Shown: piece by piece, positions 22,841-35,279 of the stretch
Position numbering within the stretch: position 1 is the first letter of the stretch
Layout: the number at the start of each line of letters is the position of its first letter
Assembly: GCA_030762175.1 (NCBI GenBank)
Contig: CM060833.1
Location: forward strand, 71,649,501-71,713,500
Reading direction: 5' to 3'
From: Metallyticus violacea
Taxonomy: Eukaryota; Arthropoda; Insecta; Mantodea; Metallyticidae
Length of the DNA: 64,000 bases
Notes under the pieces: model-generated
What the model was told of the DNA's origin: nothing
Databases searched by the model: none
The model's input: the letters and a program-made list of their open reading frames with translations, nothing else
Made by a program: the position numbers and the translations under genes

Positions 22841-24089
22841 TGACTTAAAACTTGGCGATGTTCTTCTGTTTAATGCGGTGTTACAATTTCGACAATACCA
22901 CAAGAGATGTTATATTGGGATAATAGGCATCACTTCGAGCTAGATCGACTCCTCCAGGAAGACGAGGTGTTTCCAGATGAATGCTCAATAACTCAACCAA
23001 CTCTGTTAAAAGTAAAGTATTTATTATAGGGTTTTCTGATACAGTGGGACGTGGAATCTGCAAGCACCAAGGCTTCTCTCCTGTCTCTGAATAAATTCAG
23101 GGACCTTTAATACAATTGAAATGCCCAAGAAGAGGTTATTGTTAAACACTTCCCGCCACCATGACGTCAACAGTCATCAGGTCCTGACATCCTAAGTTCA
23201 AAGTTTGGGTTTGTTAACCGTAAAACTAAACAATACTTCTTCAGCAAAATAATTCTATCTATCTATAACATGCACACGCAGACATAATATTTTAAGTGAG
23301 TGGAAAAGAGAGTTGCTTTTTGTTTATAGAAGTGTTTCTCTGAGGACCCTCTGGGATGCGCAGTGTGGCAAGGCAAGTCACCCTTAATATTTATTACGTT
23401 TATGTCTTACTATATTTGGGTTTATACAGTATGTTTCACTAACTAGGATATACAGTGTGCTCTTACACAAAAACGTGTTCTTGTTATACCTTGCCCACGT
23501 TACGATTCCTTAAGATATCACGCTTTCGTTACAAAGCCGACTCCTTATTACATCTGTAAGAACAGTAAAAAATATAATTTCATATTTTCAGAGAAATTTT
23601 AGCTAAACAGTAAATTTACAACATACAAAGTTAAAATTGACAAACACTCTTGGCTTCACTATCATTGAATTAACCAAACGAGGGATCGGTTAAGGAAGAG
23701 TCAGAAATAACCCAAGAAGTGTTCTGGATGGTAGGTACGGATAAATGTGTAGATTAAGAAATGAATTCCTCTTTCAGAAGGCACAAACAATGCTGAGATC
23801 GCATGTTTTCTATTTGCACGGTGTGAAGTAGAACCAAGTTGTTCGTATGCCAATCGCACACATAAGTATATTGTTGTAAACCGTAATGCTTGCGCCCAAG
23901 AAACACATGAAACCGTATGCACAATGAAATAATATGATCGCACAGTTTATGGAGTTTCTCACAAAGTATTAGCGAAATCCGAAGAAATGTAGTTGCGGTT
24001 GTACCCATAAAAATATTTGTGAATCATTTCTTCAAATCGCCATTGATTCTACCTACTCCGCACTGAAAATGACAATGAAAAAAAAAAGT
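22841..24089. other. No gene recognised
   Basis: Nothing recognised on either strand; short open frames show no motif. Confidence 0.45.
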
Positions 24090-24740
24090 ATATTTATCTC
24101 TAAATATGTGTCTGTTAACGCTCTAGCGATCGCAAGTTTTGTTTTTTATCAACGAAACTTGGCATATAACCATCAATTAACAAACCATTCAATGAGTTCG
24201 TTAGCCAGCAAAAGTGGATCATTGGGGGTGGGGATTAATCTAAAGCAAAAAGAAATTTTTAAAAATCGTTCTAGCGGTCGCACTTTTAGTTTTATCTCAA
24301 TGACACTCTGTGTATGCTATTAAAGTAAATTAATAATGATAGTTTCCGAAAATCAGAAAACCAGACTATTAGTAGTGAGCGTTTTCCTGAAACCTAAAAT
24401 GTAAAAATGGCACTAGTGGCACCAATATTTTTTCGTAACGAAACTCGGTATATACAATTTAATAAAATAAGAAAAAAAGTTTCTGAAAATCAGGGAAATC
24501 TGGCCCTTAGGAGTGGGAGTATAGCCGAAAACCGACATTTAAAGAGTTAAAGCGACATAAAATCGTTTTAGCGGTCTCAGTTTTTAATTTTTAAAGGAAA
24601 CTCGATAAATGCTATTGAAATAAAATAAGATAAATGGTTTATGAAAACCAGGAAAATCTGACCATTAGGAGTAGGGATTTATCTGAAAACCAAAATTTAA
24701 AAAGCAAATCTAGTGTTTAATTATTTTTCAATCACAATCA
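24090..24740. repeat. Degenerate tandem repeat, unit about 150 bp
   Basis: The anchor CTAGCGGTCGCA-like sequence recurs at 24123, 24271, 24413, 24568 and 24720, spaced 148, 142, 155 and 152 bp. A second anchor, AGGAGTGGGGATTAATCTGAAAACC-like, recurs at about 24227, 24372, 24513 and 24669. Between them lie CAACGAAACTTGGCATAT-like and GAAAATCAGGAAAATCTG-like blocks. Units are visibly diverged, so this is an old satellite-type array of slightly over four units. Confidence 0.75.
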
Positions 24741-25365
24741 GCTGCACCCGATATGACTGCAAGGTCGACGATTCCACCCGGTTCTCTAAAGTTCAGGCCA
24801 TTTAACTTAACGTTCTATTTACTAATCTCCTTCTCTCTGATTATGATATTTTTGTAAGTTAAGGTCGCTAGCACGAGTTCGGTTCTTTGTTTGATTTCAG
24901 TTCCAATTGTAATCGTAACAACGTTAAATAACCAATTAAACAGATCTTACATTTGTGAGTTTTTTTTTTAATTTTAAATAGTATATATTTGTGCAATTGA
25001 GGGTTGTACGAGTATAAGTAGCGAATTGCTGCAAGCTCAAAAGTTTAGCTAATAATGCTAATTTTGTTGCCTGAGAATTAAGGACATTAATAGCATCGAC
25101 AAAGAATGTTTTTTATAATTTTGGTTATCAAATATCTTGTGTTTATGAACGAATTATTGAAATACAGTTTACAAAGATTTAAATAATTATCAACATGAAT
25201 GTTCAATTTAATTTGCGTTTTTTAAATATTAATATTCTGTTCATATTAGCTTAATGTTTCGCTTTACAAGAACATTTATTTATATTAATGTCTTAGCATG
25301 CTTAACTGATGCAAATGTTTCGTTCAAACTTCGTTGAGTTTTGCAATTATTTTGTGGCAAGGGTA
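24741..25365. other. AT-rich stretch, no gene recognised
   Basis: Nothing recognised. Confidence 0.5.
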
Positions 25366-26111
25366 GAGTAGATTAGTATGGGACGGAGGAGAATATTTCG
25401 GCATCTCAGTCACAAGATGGGTTTTTTGTCCCTACGCGGCCCAAGAGCGGCACCTCCAGGAAGGGGTGTGATGAGGGCGCCCAGATCAGGGTAACGATAC
25501 ATGGATGGCATGCAGAACCTTATGCTAGGATAAGAACTTTCTCAAGAGCGGAAATCCACCGCCACGCCGCACGGCACTTGTTCATCTCGCCTGGCACTTT
25601 CGATGCTGTAACCAGAAATATGGTATAAAATAATACGAAATTGGAGAGCGGAAAAATTATAGAAAGGAAACAGATATATCAGCATTCGTGTAAGTGACCG
25701 GGGGTATCCACCAAAAAAATCCAAAATCAGTATGGACGGCTCCAAGTTGATTTGATTTATTTAGGAAGCTTTTTAACATCTCACGTCATCGGTGTCCCAT
25801 TCAACTAGGGGCATGAAACGGCCGTTAAATTTTGATCAGAGGCCTCTTTTTTCACGCTTGAGGTTCTTTTACATACCATAAGTCTACATGGGACCCACGG
25901 CTTTACTTCCCTTCCGAATGAAGCCATACTTAGAACTTTTACACCCAAAAAAATGCATCGATATTGGCTAGGGTTGAACTCGCGACCTTGGGTCTACGAG
26001 GTTACCACGGTTACCACTATAGACCACCAGGGTCGACCAGACTCCAAAGAATTTCAACACAGGGACTTGAAGAATGCGGGACAAGCGTTACCGCATGGGC
26101 CATTCCACTAG
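25366..26111 (-). repeat. SINE3 copy split by a SINE2
   Basis: 25366-25746 and about 26037-26111 are the two parts of one minus-strand SINE3. Shared body segments include GGAGAATATTTCGGCATCTCAG, CACGCCGCACGGC and GAGAGCGGAAAA. The right part holds the decayed tRNA-like head (ACAAGCGTTACCGCATGGGCC on the plus strand, matching CAAGCGTTACCGTCTGAGCC of the copy at 8256-8735). The two parts join to give the expected SINE3 order when the SINE2 is skipped. Confidence 0.75.
25747..26036 (-). mobile_element. SINE2 copy nested in SINE3
   Basis: A full-length minus-strand SINE2 runs from a 3' tail (TTGATTTGATTTATTT) through CTTTTTAACATCTCACGTCATC, CATGAAACGG and GCTTGAGGTTCTTTT to the tRNA-like head at 25975-26036 (complement GTTGAACTCGCGACCTTGGG). 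Imperfect target duplicates GACGGCTCCAAG and CAGACTCCAAAG flank it. Confidence 0.85.
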
Positions 26112-28039
26112 GTGAAGCATTGCTGAGATCAAATTGCAACGACTACAAGTGAGTTAAGTTTATCACGCTGCTGCCGTTACAATGCTCTCTAGAGGTAATC
26201 AAGGAGGGAAAAAACAGCCTAAAATATTTCTAGAGTAATGGACAAATGCAGAAACTCAATTTAATAGCTCTACTACACTCAAATATTTGCCGATATTTTG
26301 ATGTGAAATCCAATACAATGCAAATTTTCATAGCTAATTCTGTGACAGCGATAGTGTATGTTGTACCGTTACTCAACAGTGGGTTTATATTTCACAGCTT
26401 CTCGTAAATGCTGTGGTTAAAGTCATTCCTAACTACTGACTTTACAATACTCTACCACTTTTGACAGCTAGGTCTGTTGTTGCCGATCTGTTACGAAGCG
26501 CAATAATAAAACAAATTTACGTCACGCTTTATTGCTGACACGTGTGACAATCTGGCACTGCATCAGGATTAAGACTAAGCTGTGAAGGATTTATTTCGTG
26601 GTGACAAAGCTGGGAAATAAATATGCAATCGATGAGTTCTGTGCAAAACGGTGGCATATACACATCTTTGAAAAATTAACTTTTTTTGCACCTATCATTA
26701 GAGATTATGCGCATTCATCTATATCAGTAACCTGTAATAATGGGCCTATTTTCAAAAATCGACATCTTTCCCTAATACTCGAATTAGAGATATTTTACAA
26801 TGATTTAACAGATCATTTGTGAAGCTTTAATATTAAAGTTCCAATGAAATTAAGCACACTTTCCCAACATTTAATAATAAAATTATAAATTCAATAAAAA
26901 TTATGTTTTGAAGCGAAATTTTATGCGTATTTCGGGTTTTAGAACAATATTTGTAGTTCTTTAAACAAGATTTTGTACATTGAATGTTTTAATTTATCGA
27001 AAGTTAGGGTCTTAATCACAGAAAATATGTATCTACATGTACTCATTTAATAATAAAGAAATAAAAATAAGAATATACAGTAAAGAATCAACAAATAGAT
27101 CATTGAGCTCTTTTTAAATATATAAATTCAATCTGAAATCATCATCTCCTTCTTTGGCTTACTAATAAGGAAATGTGAAATGTATTCATTTTTTCCACGT
27201 CCACTCCTTTGTAATATTGAAGTATACATTTACTTTCTATTATTCCCCATATTGACTTTTAATAATTTGTCGGTATCTCTTAGTTTTTACTGTTTCACTG
27301 CGACACCAAGGGAAAACGAGATTTTATTAAAATATGTTAGTGATTTCCTTTTTGCGTTATTTCTCTAAGCTTAGGTCACTTCTATAATTCTGATTTCATC
27401 GAAAAACGTACGAAATACCTACATTGAGATTTTTTTTTTTTTCACAAGATTCAAGTTTGAAGTGTCATGAAGCTTGACATGAACCTGGTATTTTGAAAAT
27501 AGAATGAACACCTTTTTATCAGTCATTTACAGAAGAATAAACGTCAAGTATATTTTTCAAAAATAGTTTTTACAGTTTTCTTGATTTACGATTTTAATTT
27601 CCTTCACAGTTCTTAAAATAAATAAATACACAAATAAAGCTATCAGGAGGAGTGAAAGAAGGGTCTACTACGGGAAACGCAATTTCTATTTATTTAATGT
27701 TTTATGGGGATTTATTATACAACAAATATGAAATCAACAACCGCTGTACTATTTTTATTCTCACTCCCGCAACTATTGTGCACACCGTAGAAATATATCA
27801 AGTTTATAACAAATCTAGGTAAGGCTAATTAGTATAAATTGTTATTTATGGAAGGGTTTAAGGCGCTTTTTGTATAAATGGGATTTTAATGTGCAAAGAT
27901 ATAGCGATTCATATATGCAGAGAATTAAATCTCACACAGTAATGCATAGTATTATATTATAGGATTTGTCGTTTGATTTTTGAAAATAACTAAGTCAATT
28001 TTTTATACTGCTTCATAACTAAATAAGTTGTCAGCATGT
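26112..28039. other. AT-rich stretch, no gene recognised
   Basis: Nothing recognised; open frames at 26598-26822 and 27180-27368 have no motif. Confidence 0.45.
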
Positions 28040-28204
28040 GGCAACACTGAGATTAAAAATTAAGGCATTCAATTTTCTTTCTTATAGTAGTCTTTTTACA
28101 TTGTTGTGTATTCTTTAATGATGGCAACAACGAGATTTAAAATTAAGGCATTTAATATTCTTTCTTATATTACTGTTTTACATTGTTGTGTATTCTTTAT
28201 TGAT
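28040..28204 (+). repeat. Two-unit tandem duplication of about 83 bp
   Basis: 28040-28122 and 28123-28204 are two diverged copies starting GGCAACACTGAGATT and GGCAACAACGAGATT, both ending TTACATTGTTGTGTATTCTTT-AATGAT or ATTGAT. Confidence 0.9.
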
Positions 28205-28208
28205 GGTG

Positions 28209-28505
28209 TCGGTCCTGGTGGTGTAGTAGTTACCATACTTGCCTCCTAAACCCAAGATCGCGGGTTCGAACCCGGCCAGGACCGATGGATTTTTCGGGCG
28301 TAAAAATCCTAAAGTATGGCTTCCTTCGGAAGGGAAGTAAAGCCGTGGGTCCCAGGTCGTAGTACATTTACGGCACGAAAAAGAACCTCAAGCCCGAAAT
28401 AAGAGACCTCAGCAAAATTTATCGGCTGTTTCACACCCTGAATTGAATGAGACACTGATGACCTGAGATGTTAAAGAATGACCGTAAATAAACCAAATCA
28501 ACAAT
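28209..28505 (+). repeat. SINE2 copy, best preserved head
   Basis: The tRNA-like head is the clearest in the window: GGTGGTGTAGTAGTTACC (D arm and A box), CTTGCCTCCTAAACCCAAG (anticodon arm, TCC in the anticodon position, nearest to a Gly-type tRNA) and GCGGGTTCGAACCCGG (B box). The body runs through CGATGGATTTTTCGGGCG, GTATGGCTTCCTTCGGAAGG and CACCCTGAATTGAATG to a tail AAACCAAATCAACAA. It lies directly after the duplicated unit at 28040-28204. Confidence 0.9.
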
Positions 28506-28810
28506 CAACTGCTTCACCATCTAGTGGCGGATTTCAACAAACGCTTATAGTTGGATCGCAAGGCTCCACAATAATGCTGCCCATTCACGTCGTCCGGGCC
28601 GACTCCCTGGCGTGATGTAGCCTGGTTCTGGGGACCACCTGGCCACTAGATGGCTATATCTCCCTGTACTCCTTAGGTCTACTGGGGTCAGATAATTCCC
28701 TGGAGGACCCGGGTCAAGTATCTCTGGGTTACCCTGGACCAAGAATTGACATTTCAGTCCCATATACCCATCCACAATGCGTATCCAAATGGAAAGGTCA
28801 CTATGAATGA
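28506..28810. other. GC-richer block with two CTCF-like sites
   Basis: This block is clearly richer in G and C than the AT-rich flanks. CCATCTAGTGGC (28517-28528) and GCCACTAGATGG (28642-28653) are exact inverse complements of each other, 113 bp apart. The second reads CCACTAGATGGC, which fits the CTCF core CCASYAGRKGGC. No coding function is recognised; the 97-codon minus frame across it looks incidental. Confidence 0.4.
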
Positions 28811-31800
28811 AAAGAACGTAGAAGACAATCAGGTACATAGATGAAGAATATAAGGAATGGTATGAAGAAATAATTACCTTAATCCGATTTTAAGTTTGGC
28901 CTCAATGCATGGAATGAACACTTAATGTACACTTGTGAAAATAAAATTAAGTTCCATATATGTTAAAATGTACATAATATAGGTGCATGTTCCCTTAAGG
29001 AAGTAAATGCTATTAAAACAAAACTTTTTTATGAACTGTTTATTTTTGAAGGGGCCTAAGTTTTCAAATATCAACTTAATAAAAAGAAACCAGCAAAATT
29101 TAATATCGAGTAGGTAAAATTAAGTTGTACAAAGAATTTCGTGATTTCATTTGAGCTTTCATTTCAAAAGTTTTGGTTATAAGCTCTTTTTAATTGCTAA
29201 AAAATTAATATTTAGTGTTTAGGCTTTTTATATGGTACAGTATGTGATAAATCGACTAAGCTATTTCATAGAAGTTTCTAGCTATTTGTATATAAAAGTG
29301 TTATGTTTTGTAAAATAAATTAAATTTTGGAACAATGTGACTAAAATAACAAGAAGTAGAGAAACAGAAATACATAAAACAAAGATATTGCAATATTTTG
29401 AACGGCTTGTGTTCTTGAAAGGCAGATGAGTGAAGTCGATAAAAGAAAATATTGAATTTCGAAGGTAACTAATACAAAACAGATAAACAAACTGGATGGG
29501 ACAAATAAGAAATAAAAATACATTAATAATTGAAAAAATTAAATGCAGTAATAACAAAGTATGCGCTTTATGCAAATGTATAGCTGCTATCTCTCTAAAC
29601 GCATCAGTTGGAACTGACCATTTTGTATTTTGCGTTAGAGGGGAGGGGACATATCACACTGACTGCTCTTACACTGTCTATGGCTGACATTTTGTCTATA
29701 TATCTAATTTTATTTTATTATTTTATATGTTTAATTAATTTGTTTCTCAGTTTTATTTTATCCAGTGGTAGACTCTACTTATTTCCGTTGCTGCAACCTT
29801 TAATTTTTTTTTTTTTTGATTCCACTGCTGCATAGTAACTGAGCAACAGCCATGGTTTATTAAAACTGTATTAAAGTCTCTTCTATTTTTTCTCTCTAAA
29901 AGTAAACTCTCTAAAAGTAGTTATCTTCAATATATGAGTTTTTGAATAGAATATGGAGCAGACCAGGTGTTTAAAATAATATACTTTTCTTTTTATTTCT
30001 ATATTTACTCTATGGCGAAATGCCATAGTTTGGTTTTTATGAAGCTATTTTCCATATTAAGACAATTTGTTTTTTATTCAATTTAAAAAAGCTTCCTATG
30101 CGACATAAGAGTATTTCCATTTTAGCTGATGACTGCGTGGTAATCAACAAATGAAAACAATAAATTATTGATATTATATTGAGATATTTTCTTGTAACTG
30201 CGTCAATAAAGTGTTAAAAGTGTAAATTTCTGTCACTTAGTATTAGAACCCGTTATTATAATCCATATTTTAGGATAGATAGGTCCCTGGATAGGCTTGA
30301 CGTTCAGTCAATAGGTAACATTGATCTTGACGACTTCTAACCAGTCAATATACTTACTATACGAGCTACCCTGGAATTTCTATTCCATTGTTTTATAAAT
30401 ACTCTTTATTACTCTAATTAAGTGCAATGACTTTCCTTTGTTTCTGTATTTTCCATAAACGGCACATATTTACACTTATTACAATGTTAGTGTTATTATA
30501 TTTTTATAATTGTTACATTTGGGTTTCTCCTTTGAATTAATTTTGGACCGTTCCTGAACTTTTTCGAAATATAATCATTTTGTTGTACTATTTGCACAGT
30601 TTAATGGTCAGGGTGTATATCTAATTTTTTTCCAAGGGAATCGGTCCATATGGGTTTCGGGGAGCTAATGAAGTAATTGGGAAGAAAAAATTCGGGTTTA
30701 AAAGCCGAACTGAAGATTATTTGAGATGCCGCTGCTAACTACATTGTCAATGTCTTGTACATTGGCAACTGGGTTTTTAGGTTTTTCCTCTAATGTTTTA
30801 CTTTTATTTTACTATTATTTACTAATATATATTTCTTGCAAAGTTTCATGAATCCGCAGCATAAATGAGGATTTATTTTTCATTAAATATGCGGGTTGTT
30901 CTTCCATTTTCTTGCATGAAGTTTCTCTCTTTCTCTGCAAAACGAAACTTAATTTCTTGGAATTTGTTGCTCTTTCTTTTTCACTACTAATTATATTCTA
31001 TGTAGGTACTCGAGGGAATCCCGGTGCAAATGACAGCTCTCTAATTCTGTCCATATTAACCTTAGCGTGGTTTTGTGGCTTAACACCGCATAGCAAAGTA
31101 GCCATTTTGCATCCCATATAAGTGGCCTGGGATTCGGAAAGCTCAGTGCATTACTGGGAGATGTTGTAGGTGATTATAATGGAATTTGTGTGGTTAGGTT
31201 ATCCATATCAAGTTTGGAGAACTGAGAACATAATCCGAAATCCCAAAGGACATAATCCACAAGGTAATATTTAGATATTTACTAGATATCAGTTTATTAT
31301 TAATATTTATTCTTCTCGTGTGTTTTGACACATACCTTTCAAAAATATGAGAAGGTACAGTTTTTCACATTTTAAATACTTCTGAAAGTAAAAAAAAAAT
31401 AGCTGATTTTCTTATGATTGTTCATCACTTTTCTGAGTGTAGTTTAAAAAATTCTGTATGTATTCCATTTGAGAAGCTGGAACTTTTTGGAAGTGGGTGG
31501 GAAACATTATTAAAGATCCAGCCTTTGTCGTGCCTCACCGCCTGGTGTCTTCCTTACCTTAACTGATGATCTAGGCACAAATGAGCAAGATTGAAGAACT
31601 GAAATGCTCTTCTCCGTCTCCAGCAATACAATCCAATAGAATGTAGTACTTTCTTCTTGATTCAGATTATTCTGCTGGGAGGAAGAAATTGTTGAATGAT
31701 GCTGTTACTTTTGCAAGGTTTTATATGTTTTCCTTTGGATGAAACATTAAAAACTGGAATAGGCGTATAAACCTTAATGAGAAATATATTGATAAAGGAA

Positions 31801-31815
31801 ATTTATATTTAAGTA
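28811..31815. other. AT-rich stretch, no gene recognised
   Basis: Long AT-rich sequence with a poly-T run near 29806. Open frames at 29282-29575 and 29608-29835 are low-complexity and hydrophobic without motifs. Confidence 0.45.
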
Positions 31816-32980
31816 CGAGGTAGGCCCATAAGTTCCAGGCCTCGCCGATAAGGATTATCACCTTCACAAAATTATTATACCTTATTTGTTATGTAAATAA
31901 TTGCAGATGTAACTACCGCTCCGCTTGTTCAGTTGTCCAGATACAGTTGCATAAAGAAGGTTATGTGTAGAAGATTGTTACATGTTCAAAATGGAGTATC
32001 GATTTCTTCACAAAAGAAAACTTACTCCAAATGAAATTAAACAACGACTGAACGAAGTATGTGGGGAAGCATCCCCCTCATACTCTACGTAAAAGAATGG
32101 ACCAAATTTTTGTAACGGTTGGAGAGAGCATTGAAGTCAAAGAACGTGCATGTCGGATCTTGGAGGTGCTTACTCCTGAAAACATCGCTCTTGTTGAAGG
32201 AGAAATTATGGAGGACCGACGGCTCAAAGTTACAGAAATAGTACCAAGGCTGGACCTTTCTAAAACAACAGTCCTTCGAATTATTCATGAGCATTTAAAC
32301 ATGAATAAGGTTAGTGCAAGATGAGTGCCTAAATTTCTTTCCTTAATCCAAAAGCAGCAACGAGTCATCAGTTGTCAGGCTTTTTCGGAGCTCTGCCGTG
32401 GCAACGAGAGAGAAGTTGTGCAAACCATTGTTACAGGAGATGAAACTATGGTCCTCTACTATGATCCCTCGTCCAAAAGAGAATCAATGGAGTTGCGTAA
32501 ACATGGCGAAGCACCGCATCTAAAGACCAAGGTCACTCAGTCAACCAAGATTGTGAAGGAATACTCTTCATTTACTTCAAGAAGAGGAACACCACAGTAA
32601 ATGGGGAGTACTATGCTGACCTCCCCAAAGTGCGCCATCTTCACCACAACGCACCTGTGCACACAAATCTTCTTGCAAAGGAAGCTGTGAAGAAATATGG
32701 CTTCAAGGAAATCGGCCATCCACCCTACAGCCCAGATCTAGCTCCCAGTGACTATTTCCTGTTCTCAAAACTCAAGAAGGACCTTCTAGGAAGGAAATTT
32801 AAGTGTGACGAAGAAGTGACTAATGCTGTTTATGTCCATTTTACGGGGGGGGGGGTTGAAATGTTAATTCAAAGATGTGAGGAGTGTATTGAAATAAAGA
32901 GTAACTATATTTAAAAGTGAAATGTAGTTTTTGTCTTTACCTTATCTAGAAAATAGTTAGACCGGAAACTTATGTACACG
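31816..32980 (+). mobile_element. Nearly full-length dead mariner element
   Basis: TA dinucleotides at 31814-31815 and 32981-32982 flank 1165 bp. The ends match imperfectly when read inward: CGAGGTAGGCCCATAAGTTCCAGG-like at the left and CGTGTACATAAGTTTCCGG-like at the right. The core CATAAGTT is shared. The length and TA target are those of a mariner. It holds the broken transposase described separately. Confidence 0.85.
31991..32914 (+). pseudogene. mariner transposase, frameshifted and catalytically dead
   Basis: The ATG at 31991 opens MEYRFLHKRKLTPNEIKQRL (first helix-turn-helix) to CGEASPSYST and a stop. A shifted frame then gives VLTPENIALVEGEIMEDRRL, KTTVLRIIHEHLNMNKVSAR and a stop where mariners have W, followed in the same frame by QTIVTGDETMVLYYDP with the first catalytic Asp intact. 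After another shift come LHHNAPVHTN, where His replaces the second Asp of HDNAP, and HPPYSPDLAPSDYFLF with the third Asp kept (D,D34D spacing). It ends CIEIKSNYI. At least three frame breaks plus the His substitution make it inactive. Confidence 0.88.
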
Positions 32981-32994
32981 TACATGCTTAAATT

Positions 32995-32995
32995 C

Positions 32996-33027
<32 letters not shown>

Positions 33028-33028
33028 G
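32995..33028. repeat. (CT)n microsatellite
   Basis: CT dinucleotides with two interruptions, just outside the mariner. Confidence 0.9.
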
Positions 33029-34190
33029 TCTTTTAACCAACATTTTCAAACAAACGCTCAGTACCTATAGAATGTTTAATCCTGGCATATAACCTATTCC
33101 AATTTATCAGCACCTAGCCAGCGTTTCTGGCTAGTACTTCTGAGATTGCTGATTCGTTTTCCGGATATGCCATTAGCATTTTTTCTTGGTTAGGAAAATC
33201 TCCATGACGCTAAAGATGAGGTTACGTTAGCGTCGCTAAGTTCAAGCACCCTTTTAGTGCACTATAATAAAATCTTCATGGTAATCTCCATTGGATGGAC
33301 CTAGCGACGCCTTACGAGCGGCTCGTCTTAATAAAACTTCTGCAACACCACTTCACCAGTTCAAGTTCAAGGGAACATGGCAGGCATTTAAACAATAAAT
33401 ATCACCTAGATATTTTAACTCGTTACTCTCTGGTATTTTAAAATAAAATGAAATAATTATCCTTTACATTAACACAGTTTCAAGTGCTTTTAGTGTCATC
33501 TTCGAATTTCATAGCGCAGAGCTCTGTTTTCGAAGTATGAAGCAGGGTGTCAGCCATTCTCCAGTTACAACTCTGCTCTCCATTAAACATGGCACCACAG
33601 TTTTGGTTGCTCTAATTTATGCATGTTAAGTGTGTATGATTATTCTAATTTGTTGCTGGGTTGCGGCTTAGCTCAGTTTTGCCTCTGGCTATGAGTTTCA
33701 TGTGGTGAATTTTAGCCTTCCAACATATATTTATAGCTAATGAATGGCTAATGAGGAAAGTTAGTTACTTTTAAAGAAGTGAATCAATTTCCAATCTATT
33801 GCATATTTTTTAACCAAAACATCCCGGCAGTCGTTTCCATGTTGTAATTGGTGTACATAAAATTAGAAATGAATTTATAAAAATCATTTTATATTGCGTT
33901 TAATTTAAAAATATTGCTTATTCATTTTATATGCAGAACTACCTCTACCTATTTAACCCTTGCTCCTATACTTTTTAAAGTATATTTTAAAGATTTACCA
34001 AGTATTTTGCTTTAAATGTACATGTGTACAGTTTTGTCCCAATAACGGCTAATAAAACCGACAAATGTGTACACTATTAACAGCGGAGGCTCGCAGCAGC
34101 ATAAACCCAGGGTGCACAACTGTAACACTGCTACAGCTACTGCAAGCTTTTATAAGATAAACATTCATACATGTGTGGTTGAACATACAC

Positions 34191-34192
<2 letters not shown>

Positions 34193-34238
<46 letters not shown>

Positions 34239-34246
34239 GAGAGAGA
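34193..34246. repeat. (GA)n microsatellite
   Basis: About 26 GA units with one interruption, followed by a GGAAGGAAAG purine run. Confidence 0.95.
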
Positions 34247-35241
34247 AGGAAGGAAAGAGCAAATCCAATAAAAAATATTGTAGTAACCCACCTATTAAAA
34301 AACCTGCTTGTAATGGCAAAAATTTTGTCCAAGACCCTTTGATCAAGATTTGGAACATACAAAGTGAAGTCTGTCTTTACAGTAAGTACTATATATTTAT
34401 TGTTTTGAAATCACAGTTTAACTCAATACTTGAAGTTGCTCTACCCATTAGTTTATTTAAAATGCTTTCTTCCACTGATTACAAAGAAAACAACGTAGAC
34501 TGTACTTTTTGTATAGTGTTCATTTTCTTTATATTTAGCTAACACAAAAGGAAATAAAGCAACAAGTTAACGAATTCACACGAAACTTTACGACATATTA
34601 TCACTGATGGAAAGTATCTGCATGATTGTTTGCTACTAGATAATAGCAAAGTTTTCATATTTAGCACAAGACTGTTTCGTTATAATCATCTAATAACATT
34701 TTAAAATACTTTATTCAACTTTGCAACGCAACAGCAGTCAGCTTGTATAAAGCTGGACACAAACGTTTCTAGTAACGCACACGTGACTAGAGTGACGTTT
34801 CACATGATGAATATACACAATGACTTATGGACAATAGGCTCCTCCTACTGCTTCCTCTCGCCTCCCCCGTTCAAAATACTCCGCAAACTTACCGAGGCAC
34901 CATAACTGCAAACAAAGTCCCATATAGATAATAAACGCAAATTCAAATAGAAGTTCTTTACAGGCATTGTCTTTATTAATCAAAGTTATTTTAAATTAAA
35001 CCTTGAAGTTATTGGGGGTAGCGGAAACCGCCATCCTCCTAGAGATGCCGCCCCACACTACCATATTAAAAACGTATTATTTTTTTAATTATGTTCATTA
35101 CTGAGCCATTACTGGAGAACACTGTTGATGCATAAGATGAAATTATAAATTTGGAAGAGAATTTTATTGGAAGGGGAGGGAAAGAAGCATTTCAGACGGT
35201 GCTGCTGACACACCTTACGCCACTGATACCACTGCATCCAA

Positions 35242-35276
<35 letters not shown>
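35242..35276. repeat. (TA)n microsatellite
   Basis: About 17 uninterrupted TA units. Confidence 0.95.

Positions 35277-35279
<3 letters not shown>

Noticed and set aside
28209..28285. Functional Gly-type tRNA gene
   Set aside because: The tRNA-like region has mismatched stems and runs straight into a SINE2 body shared with other copies.
34049..34362. Overlapping open frames rich in RE or SL dipeptides
   Set aside because: Produced by the GA microsatellite at 34193-34246.
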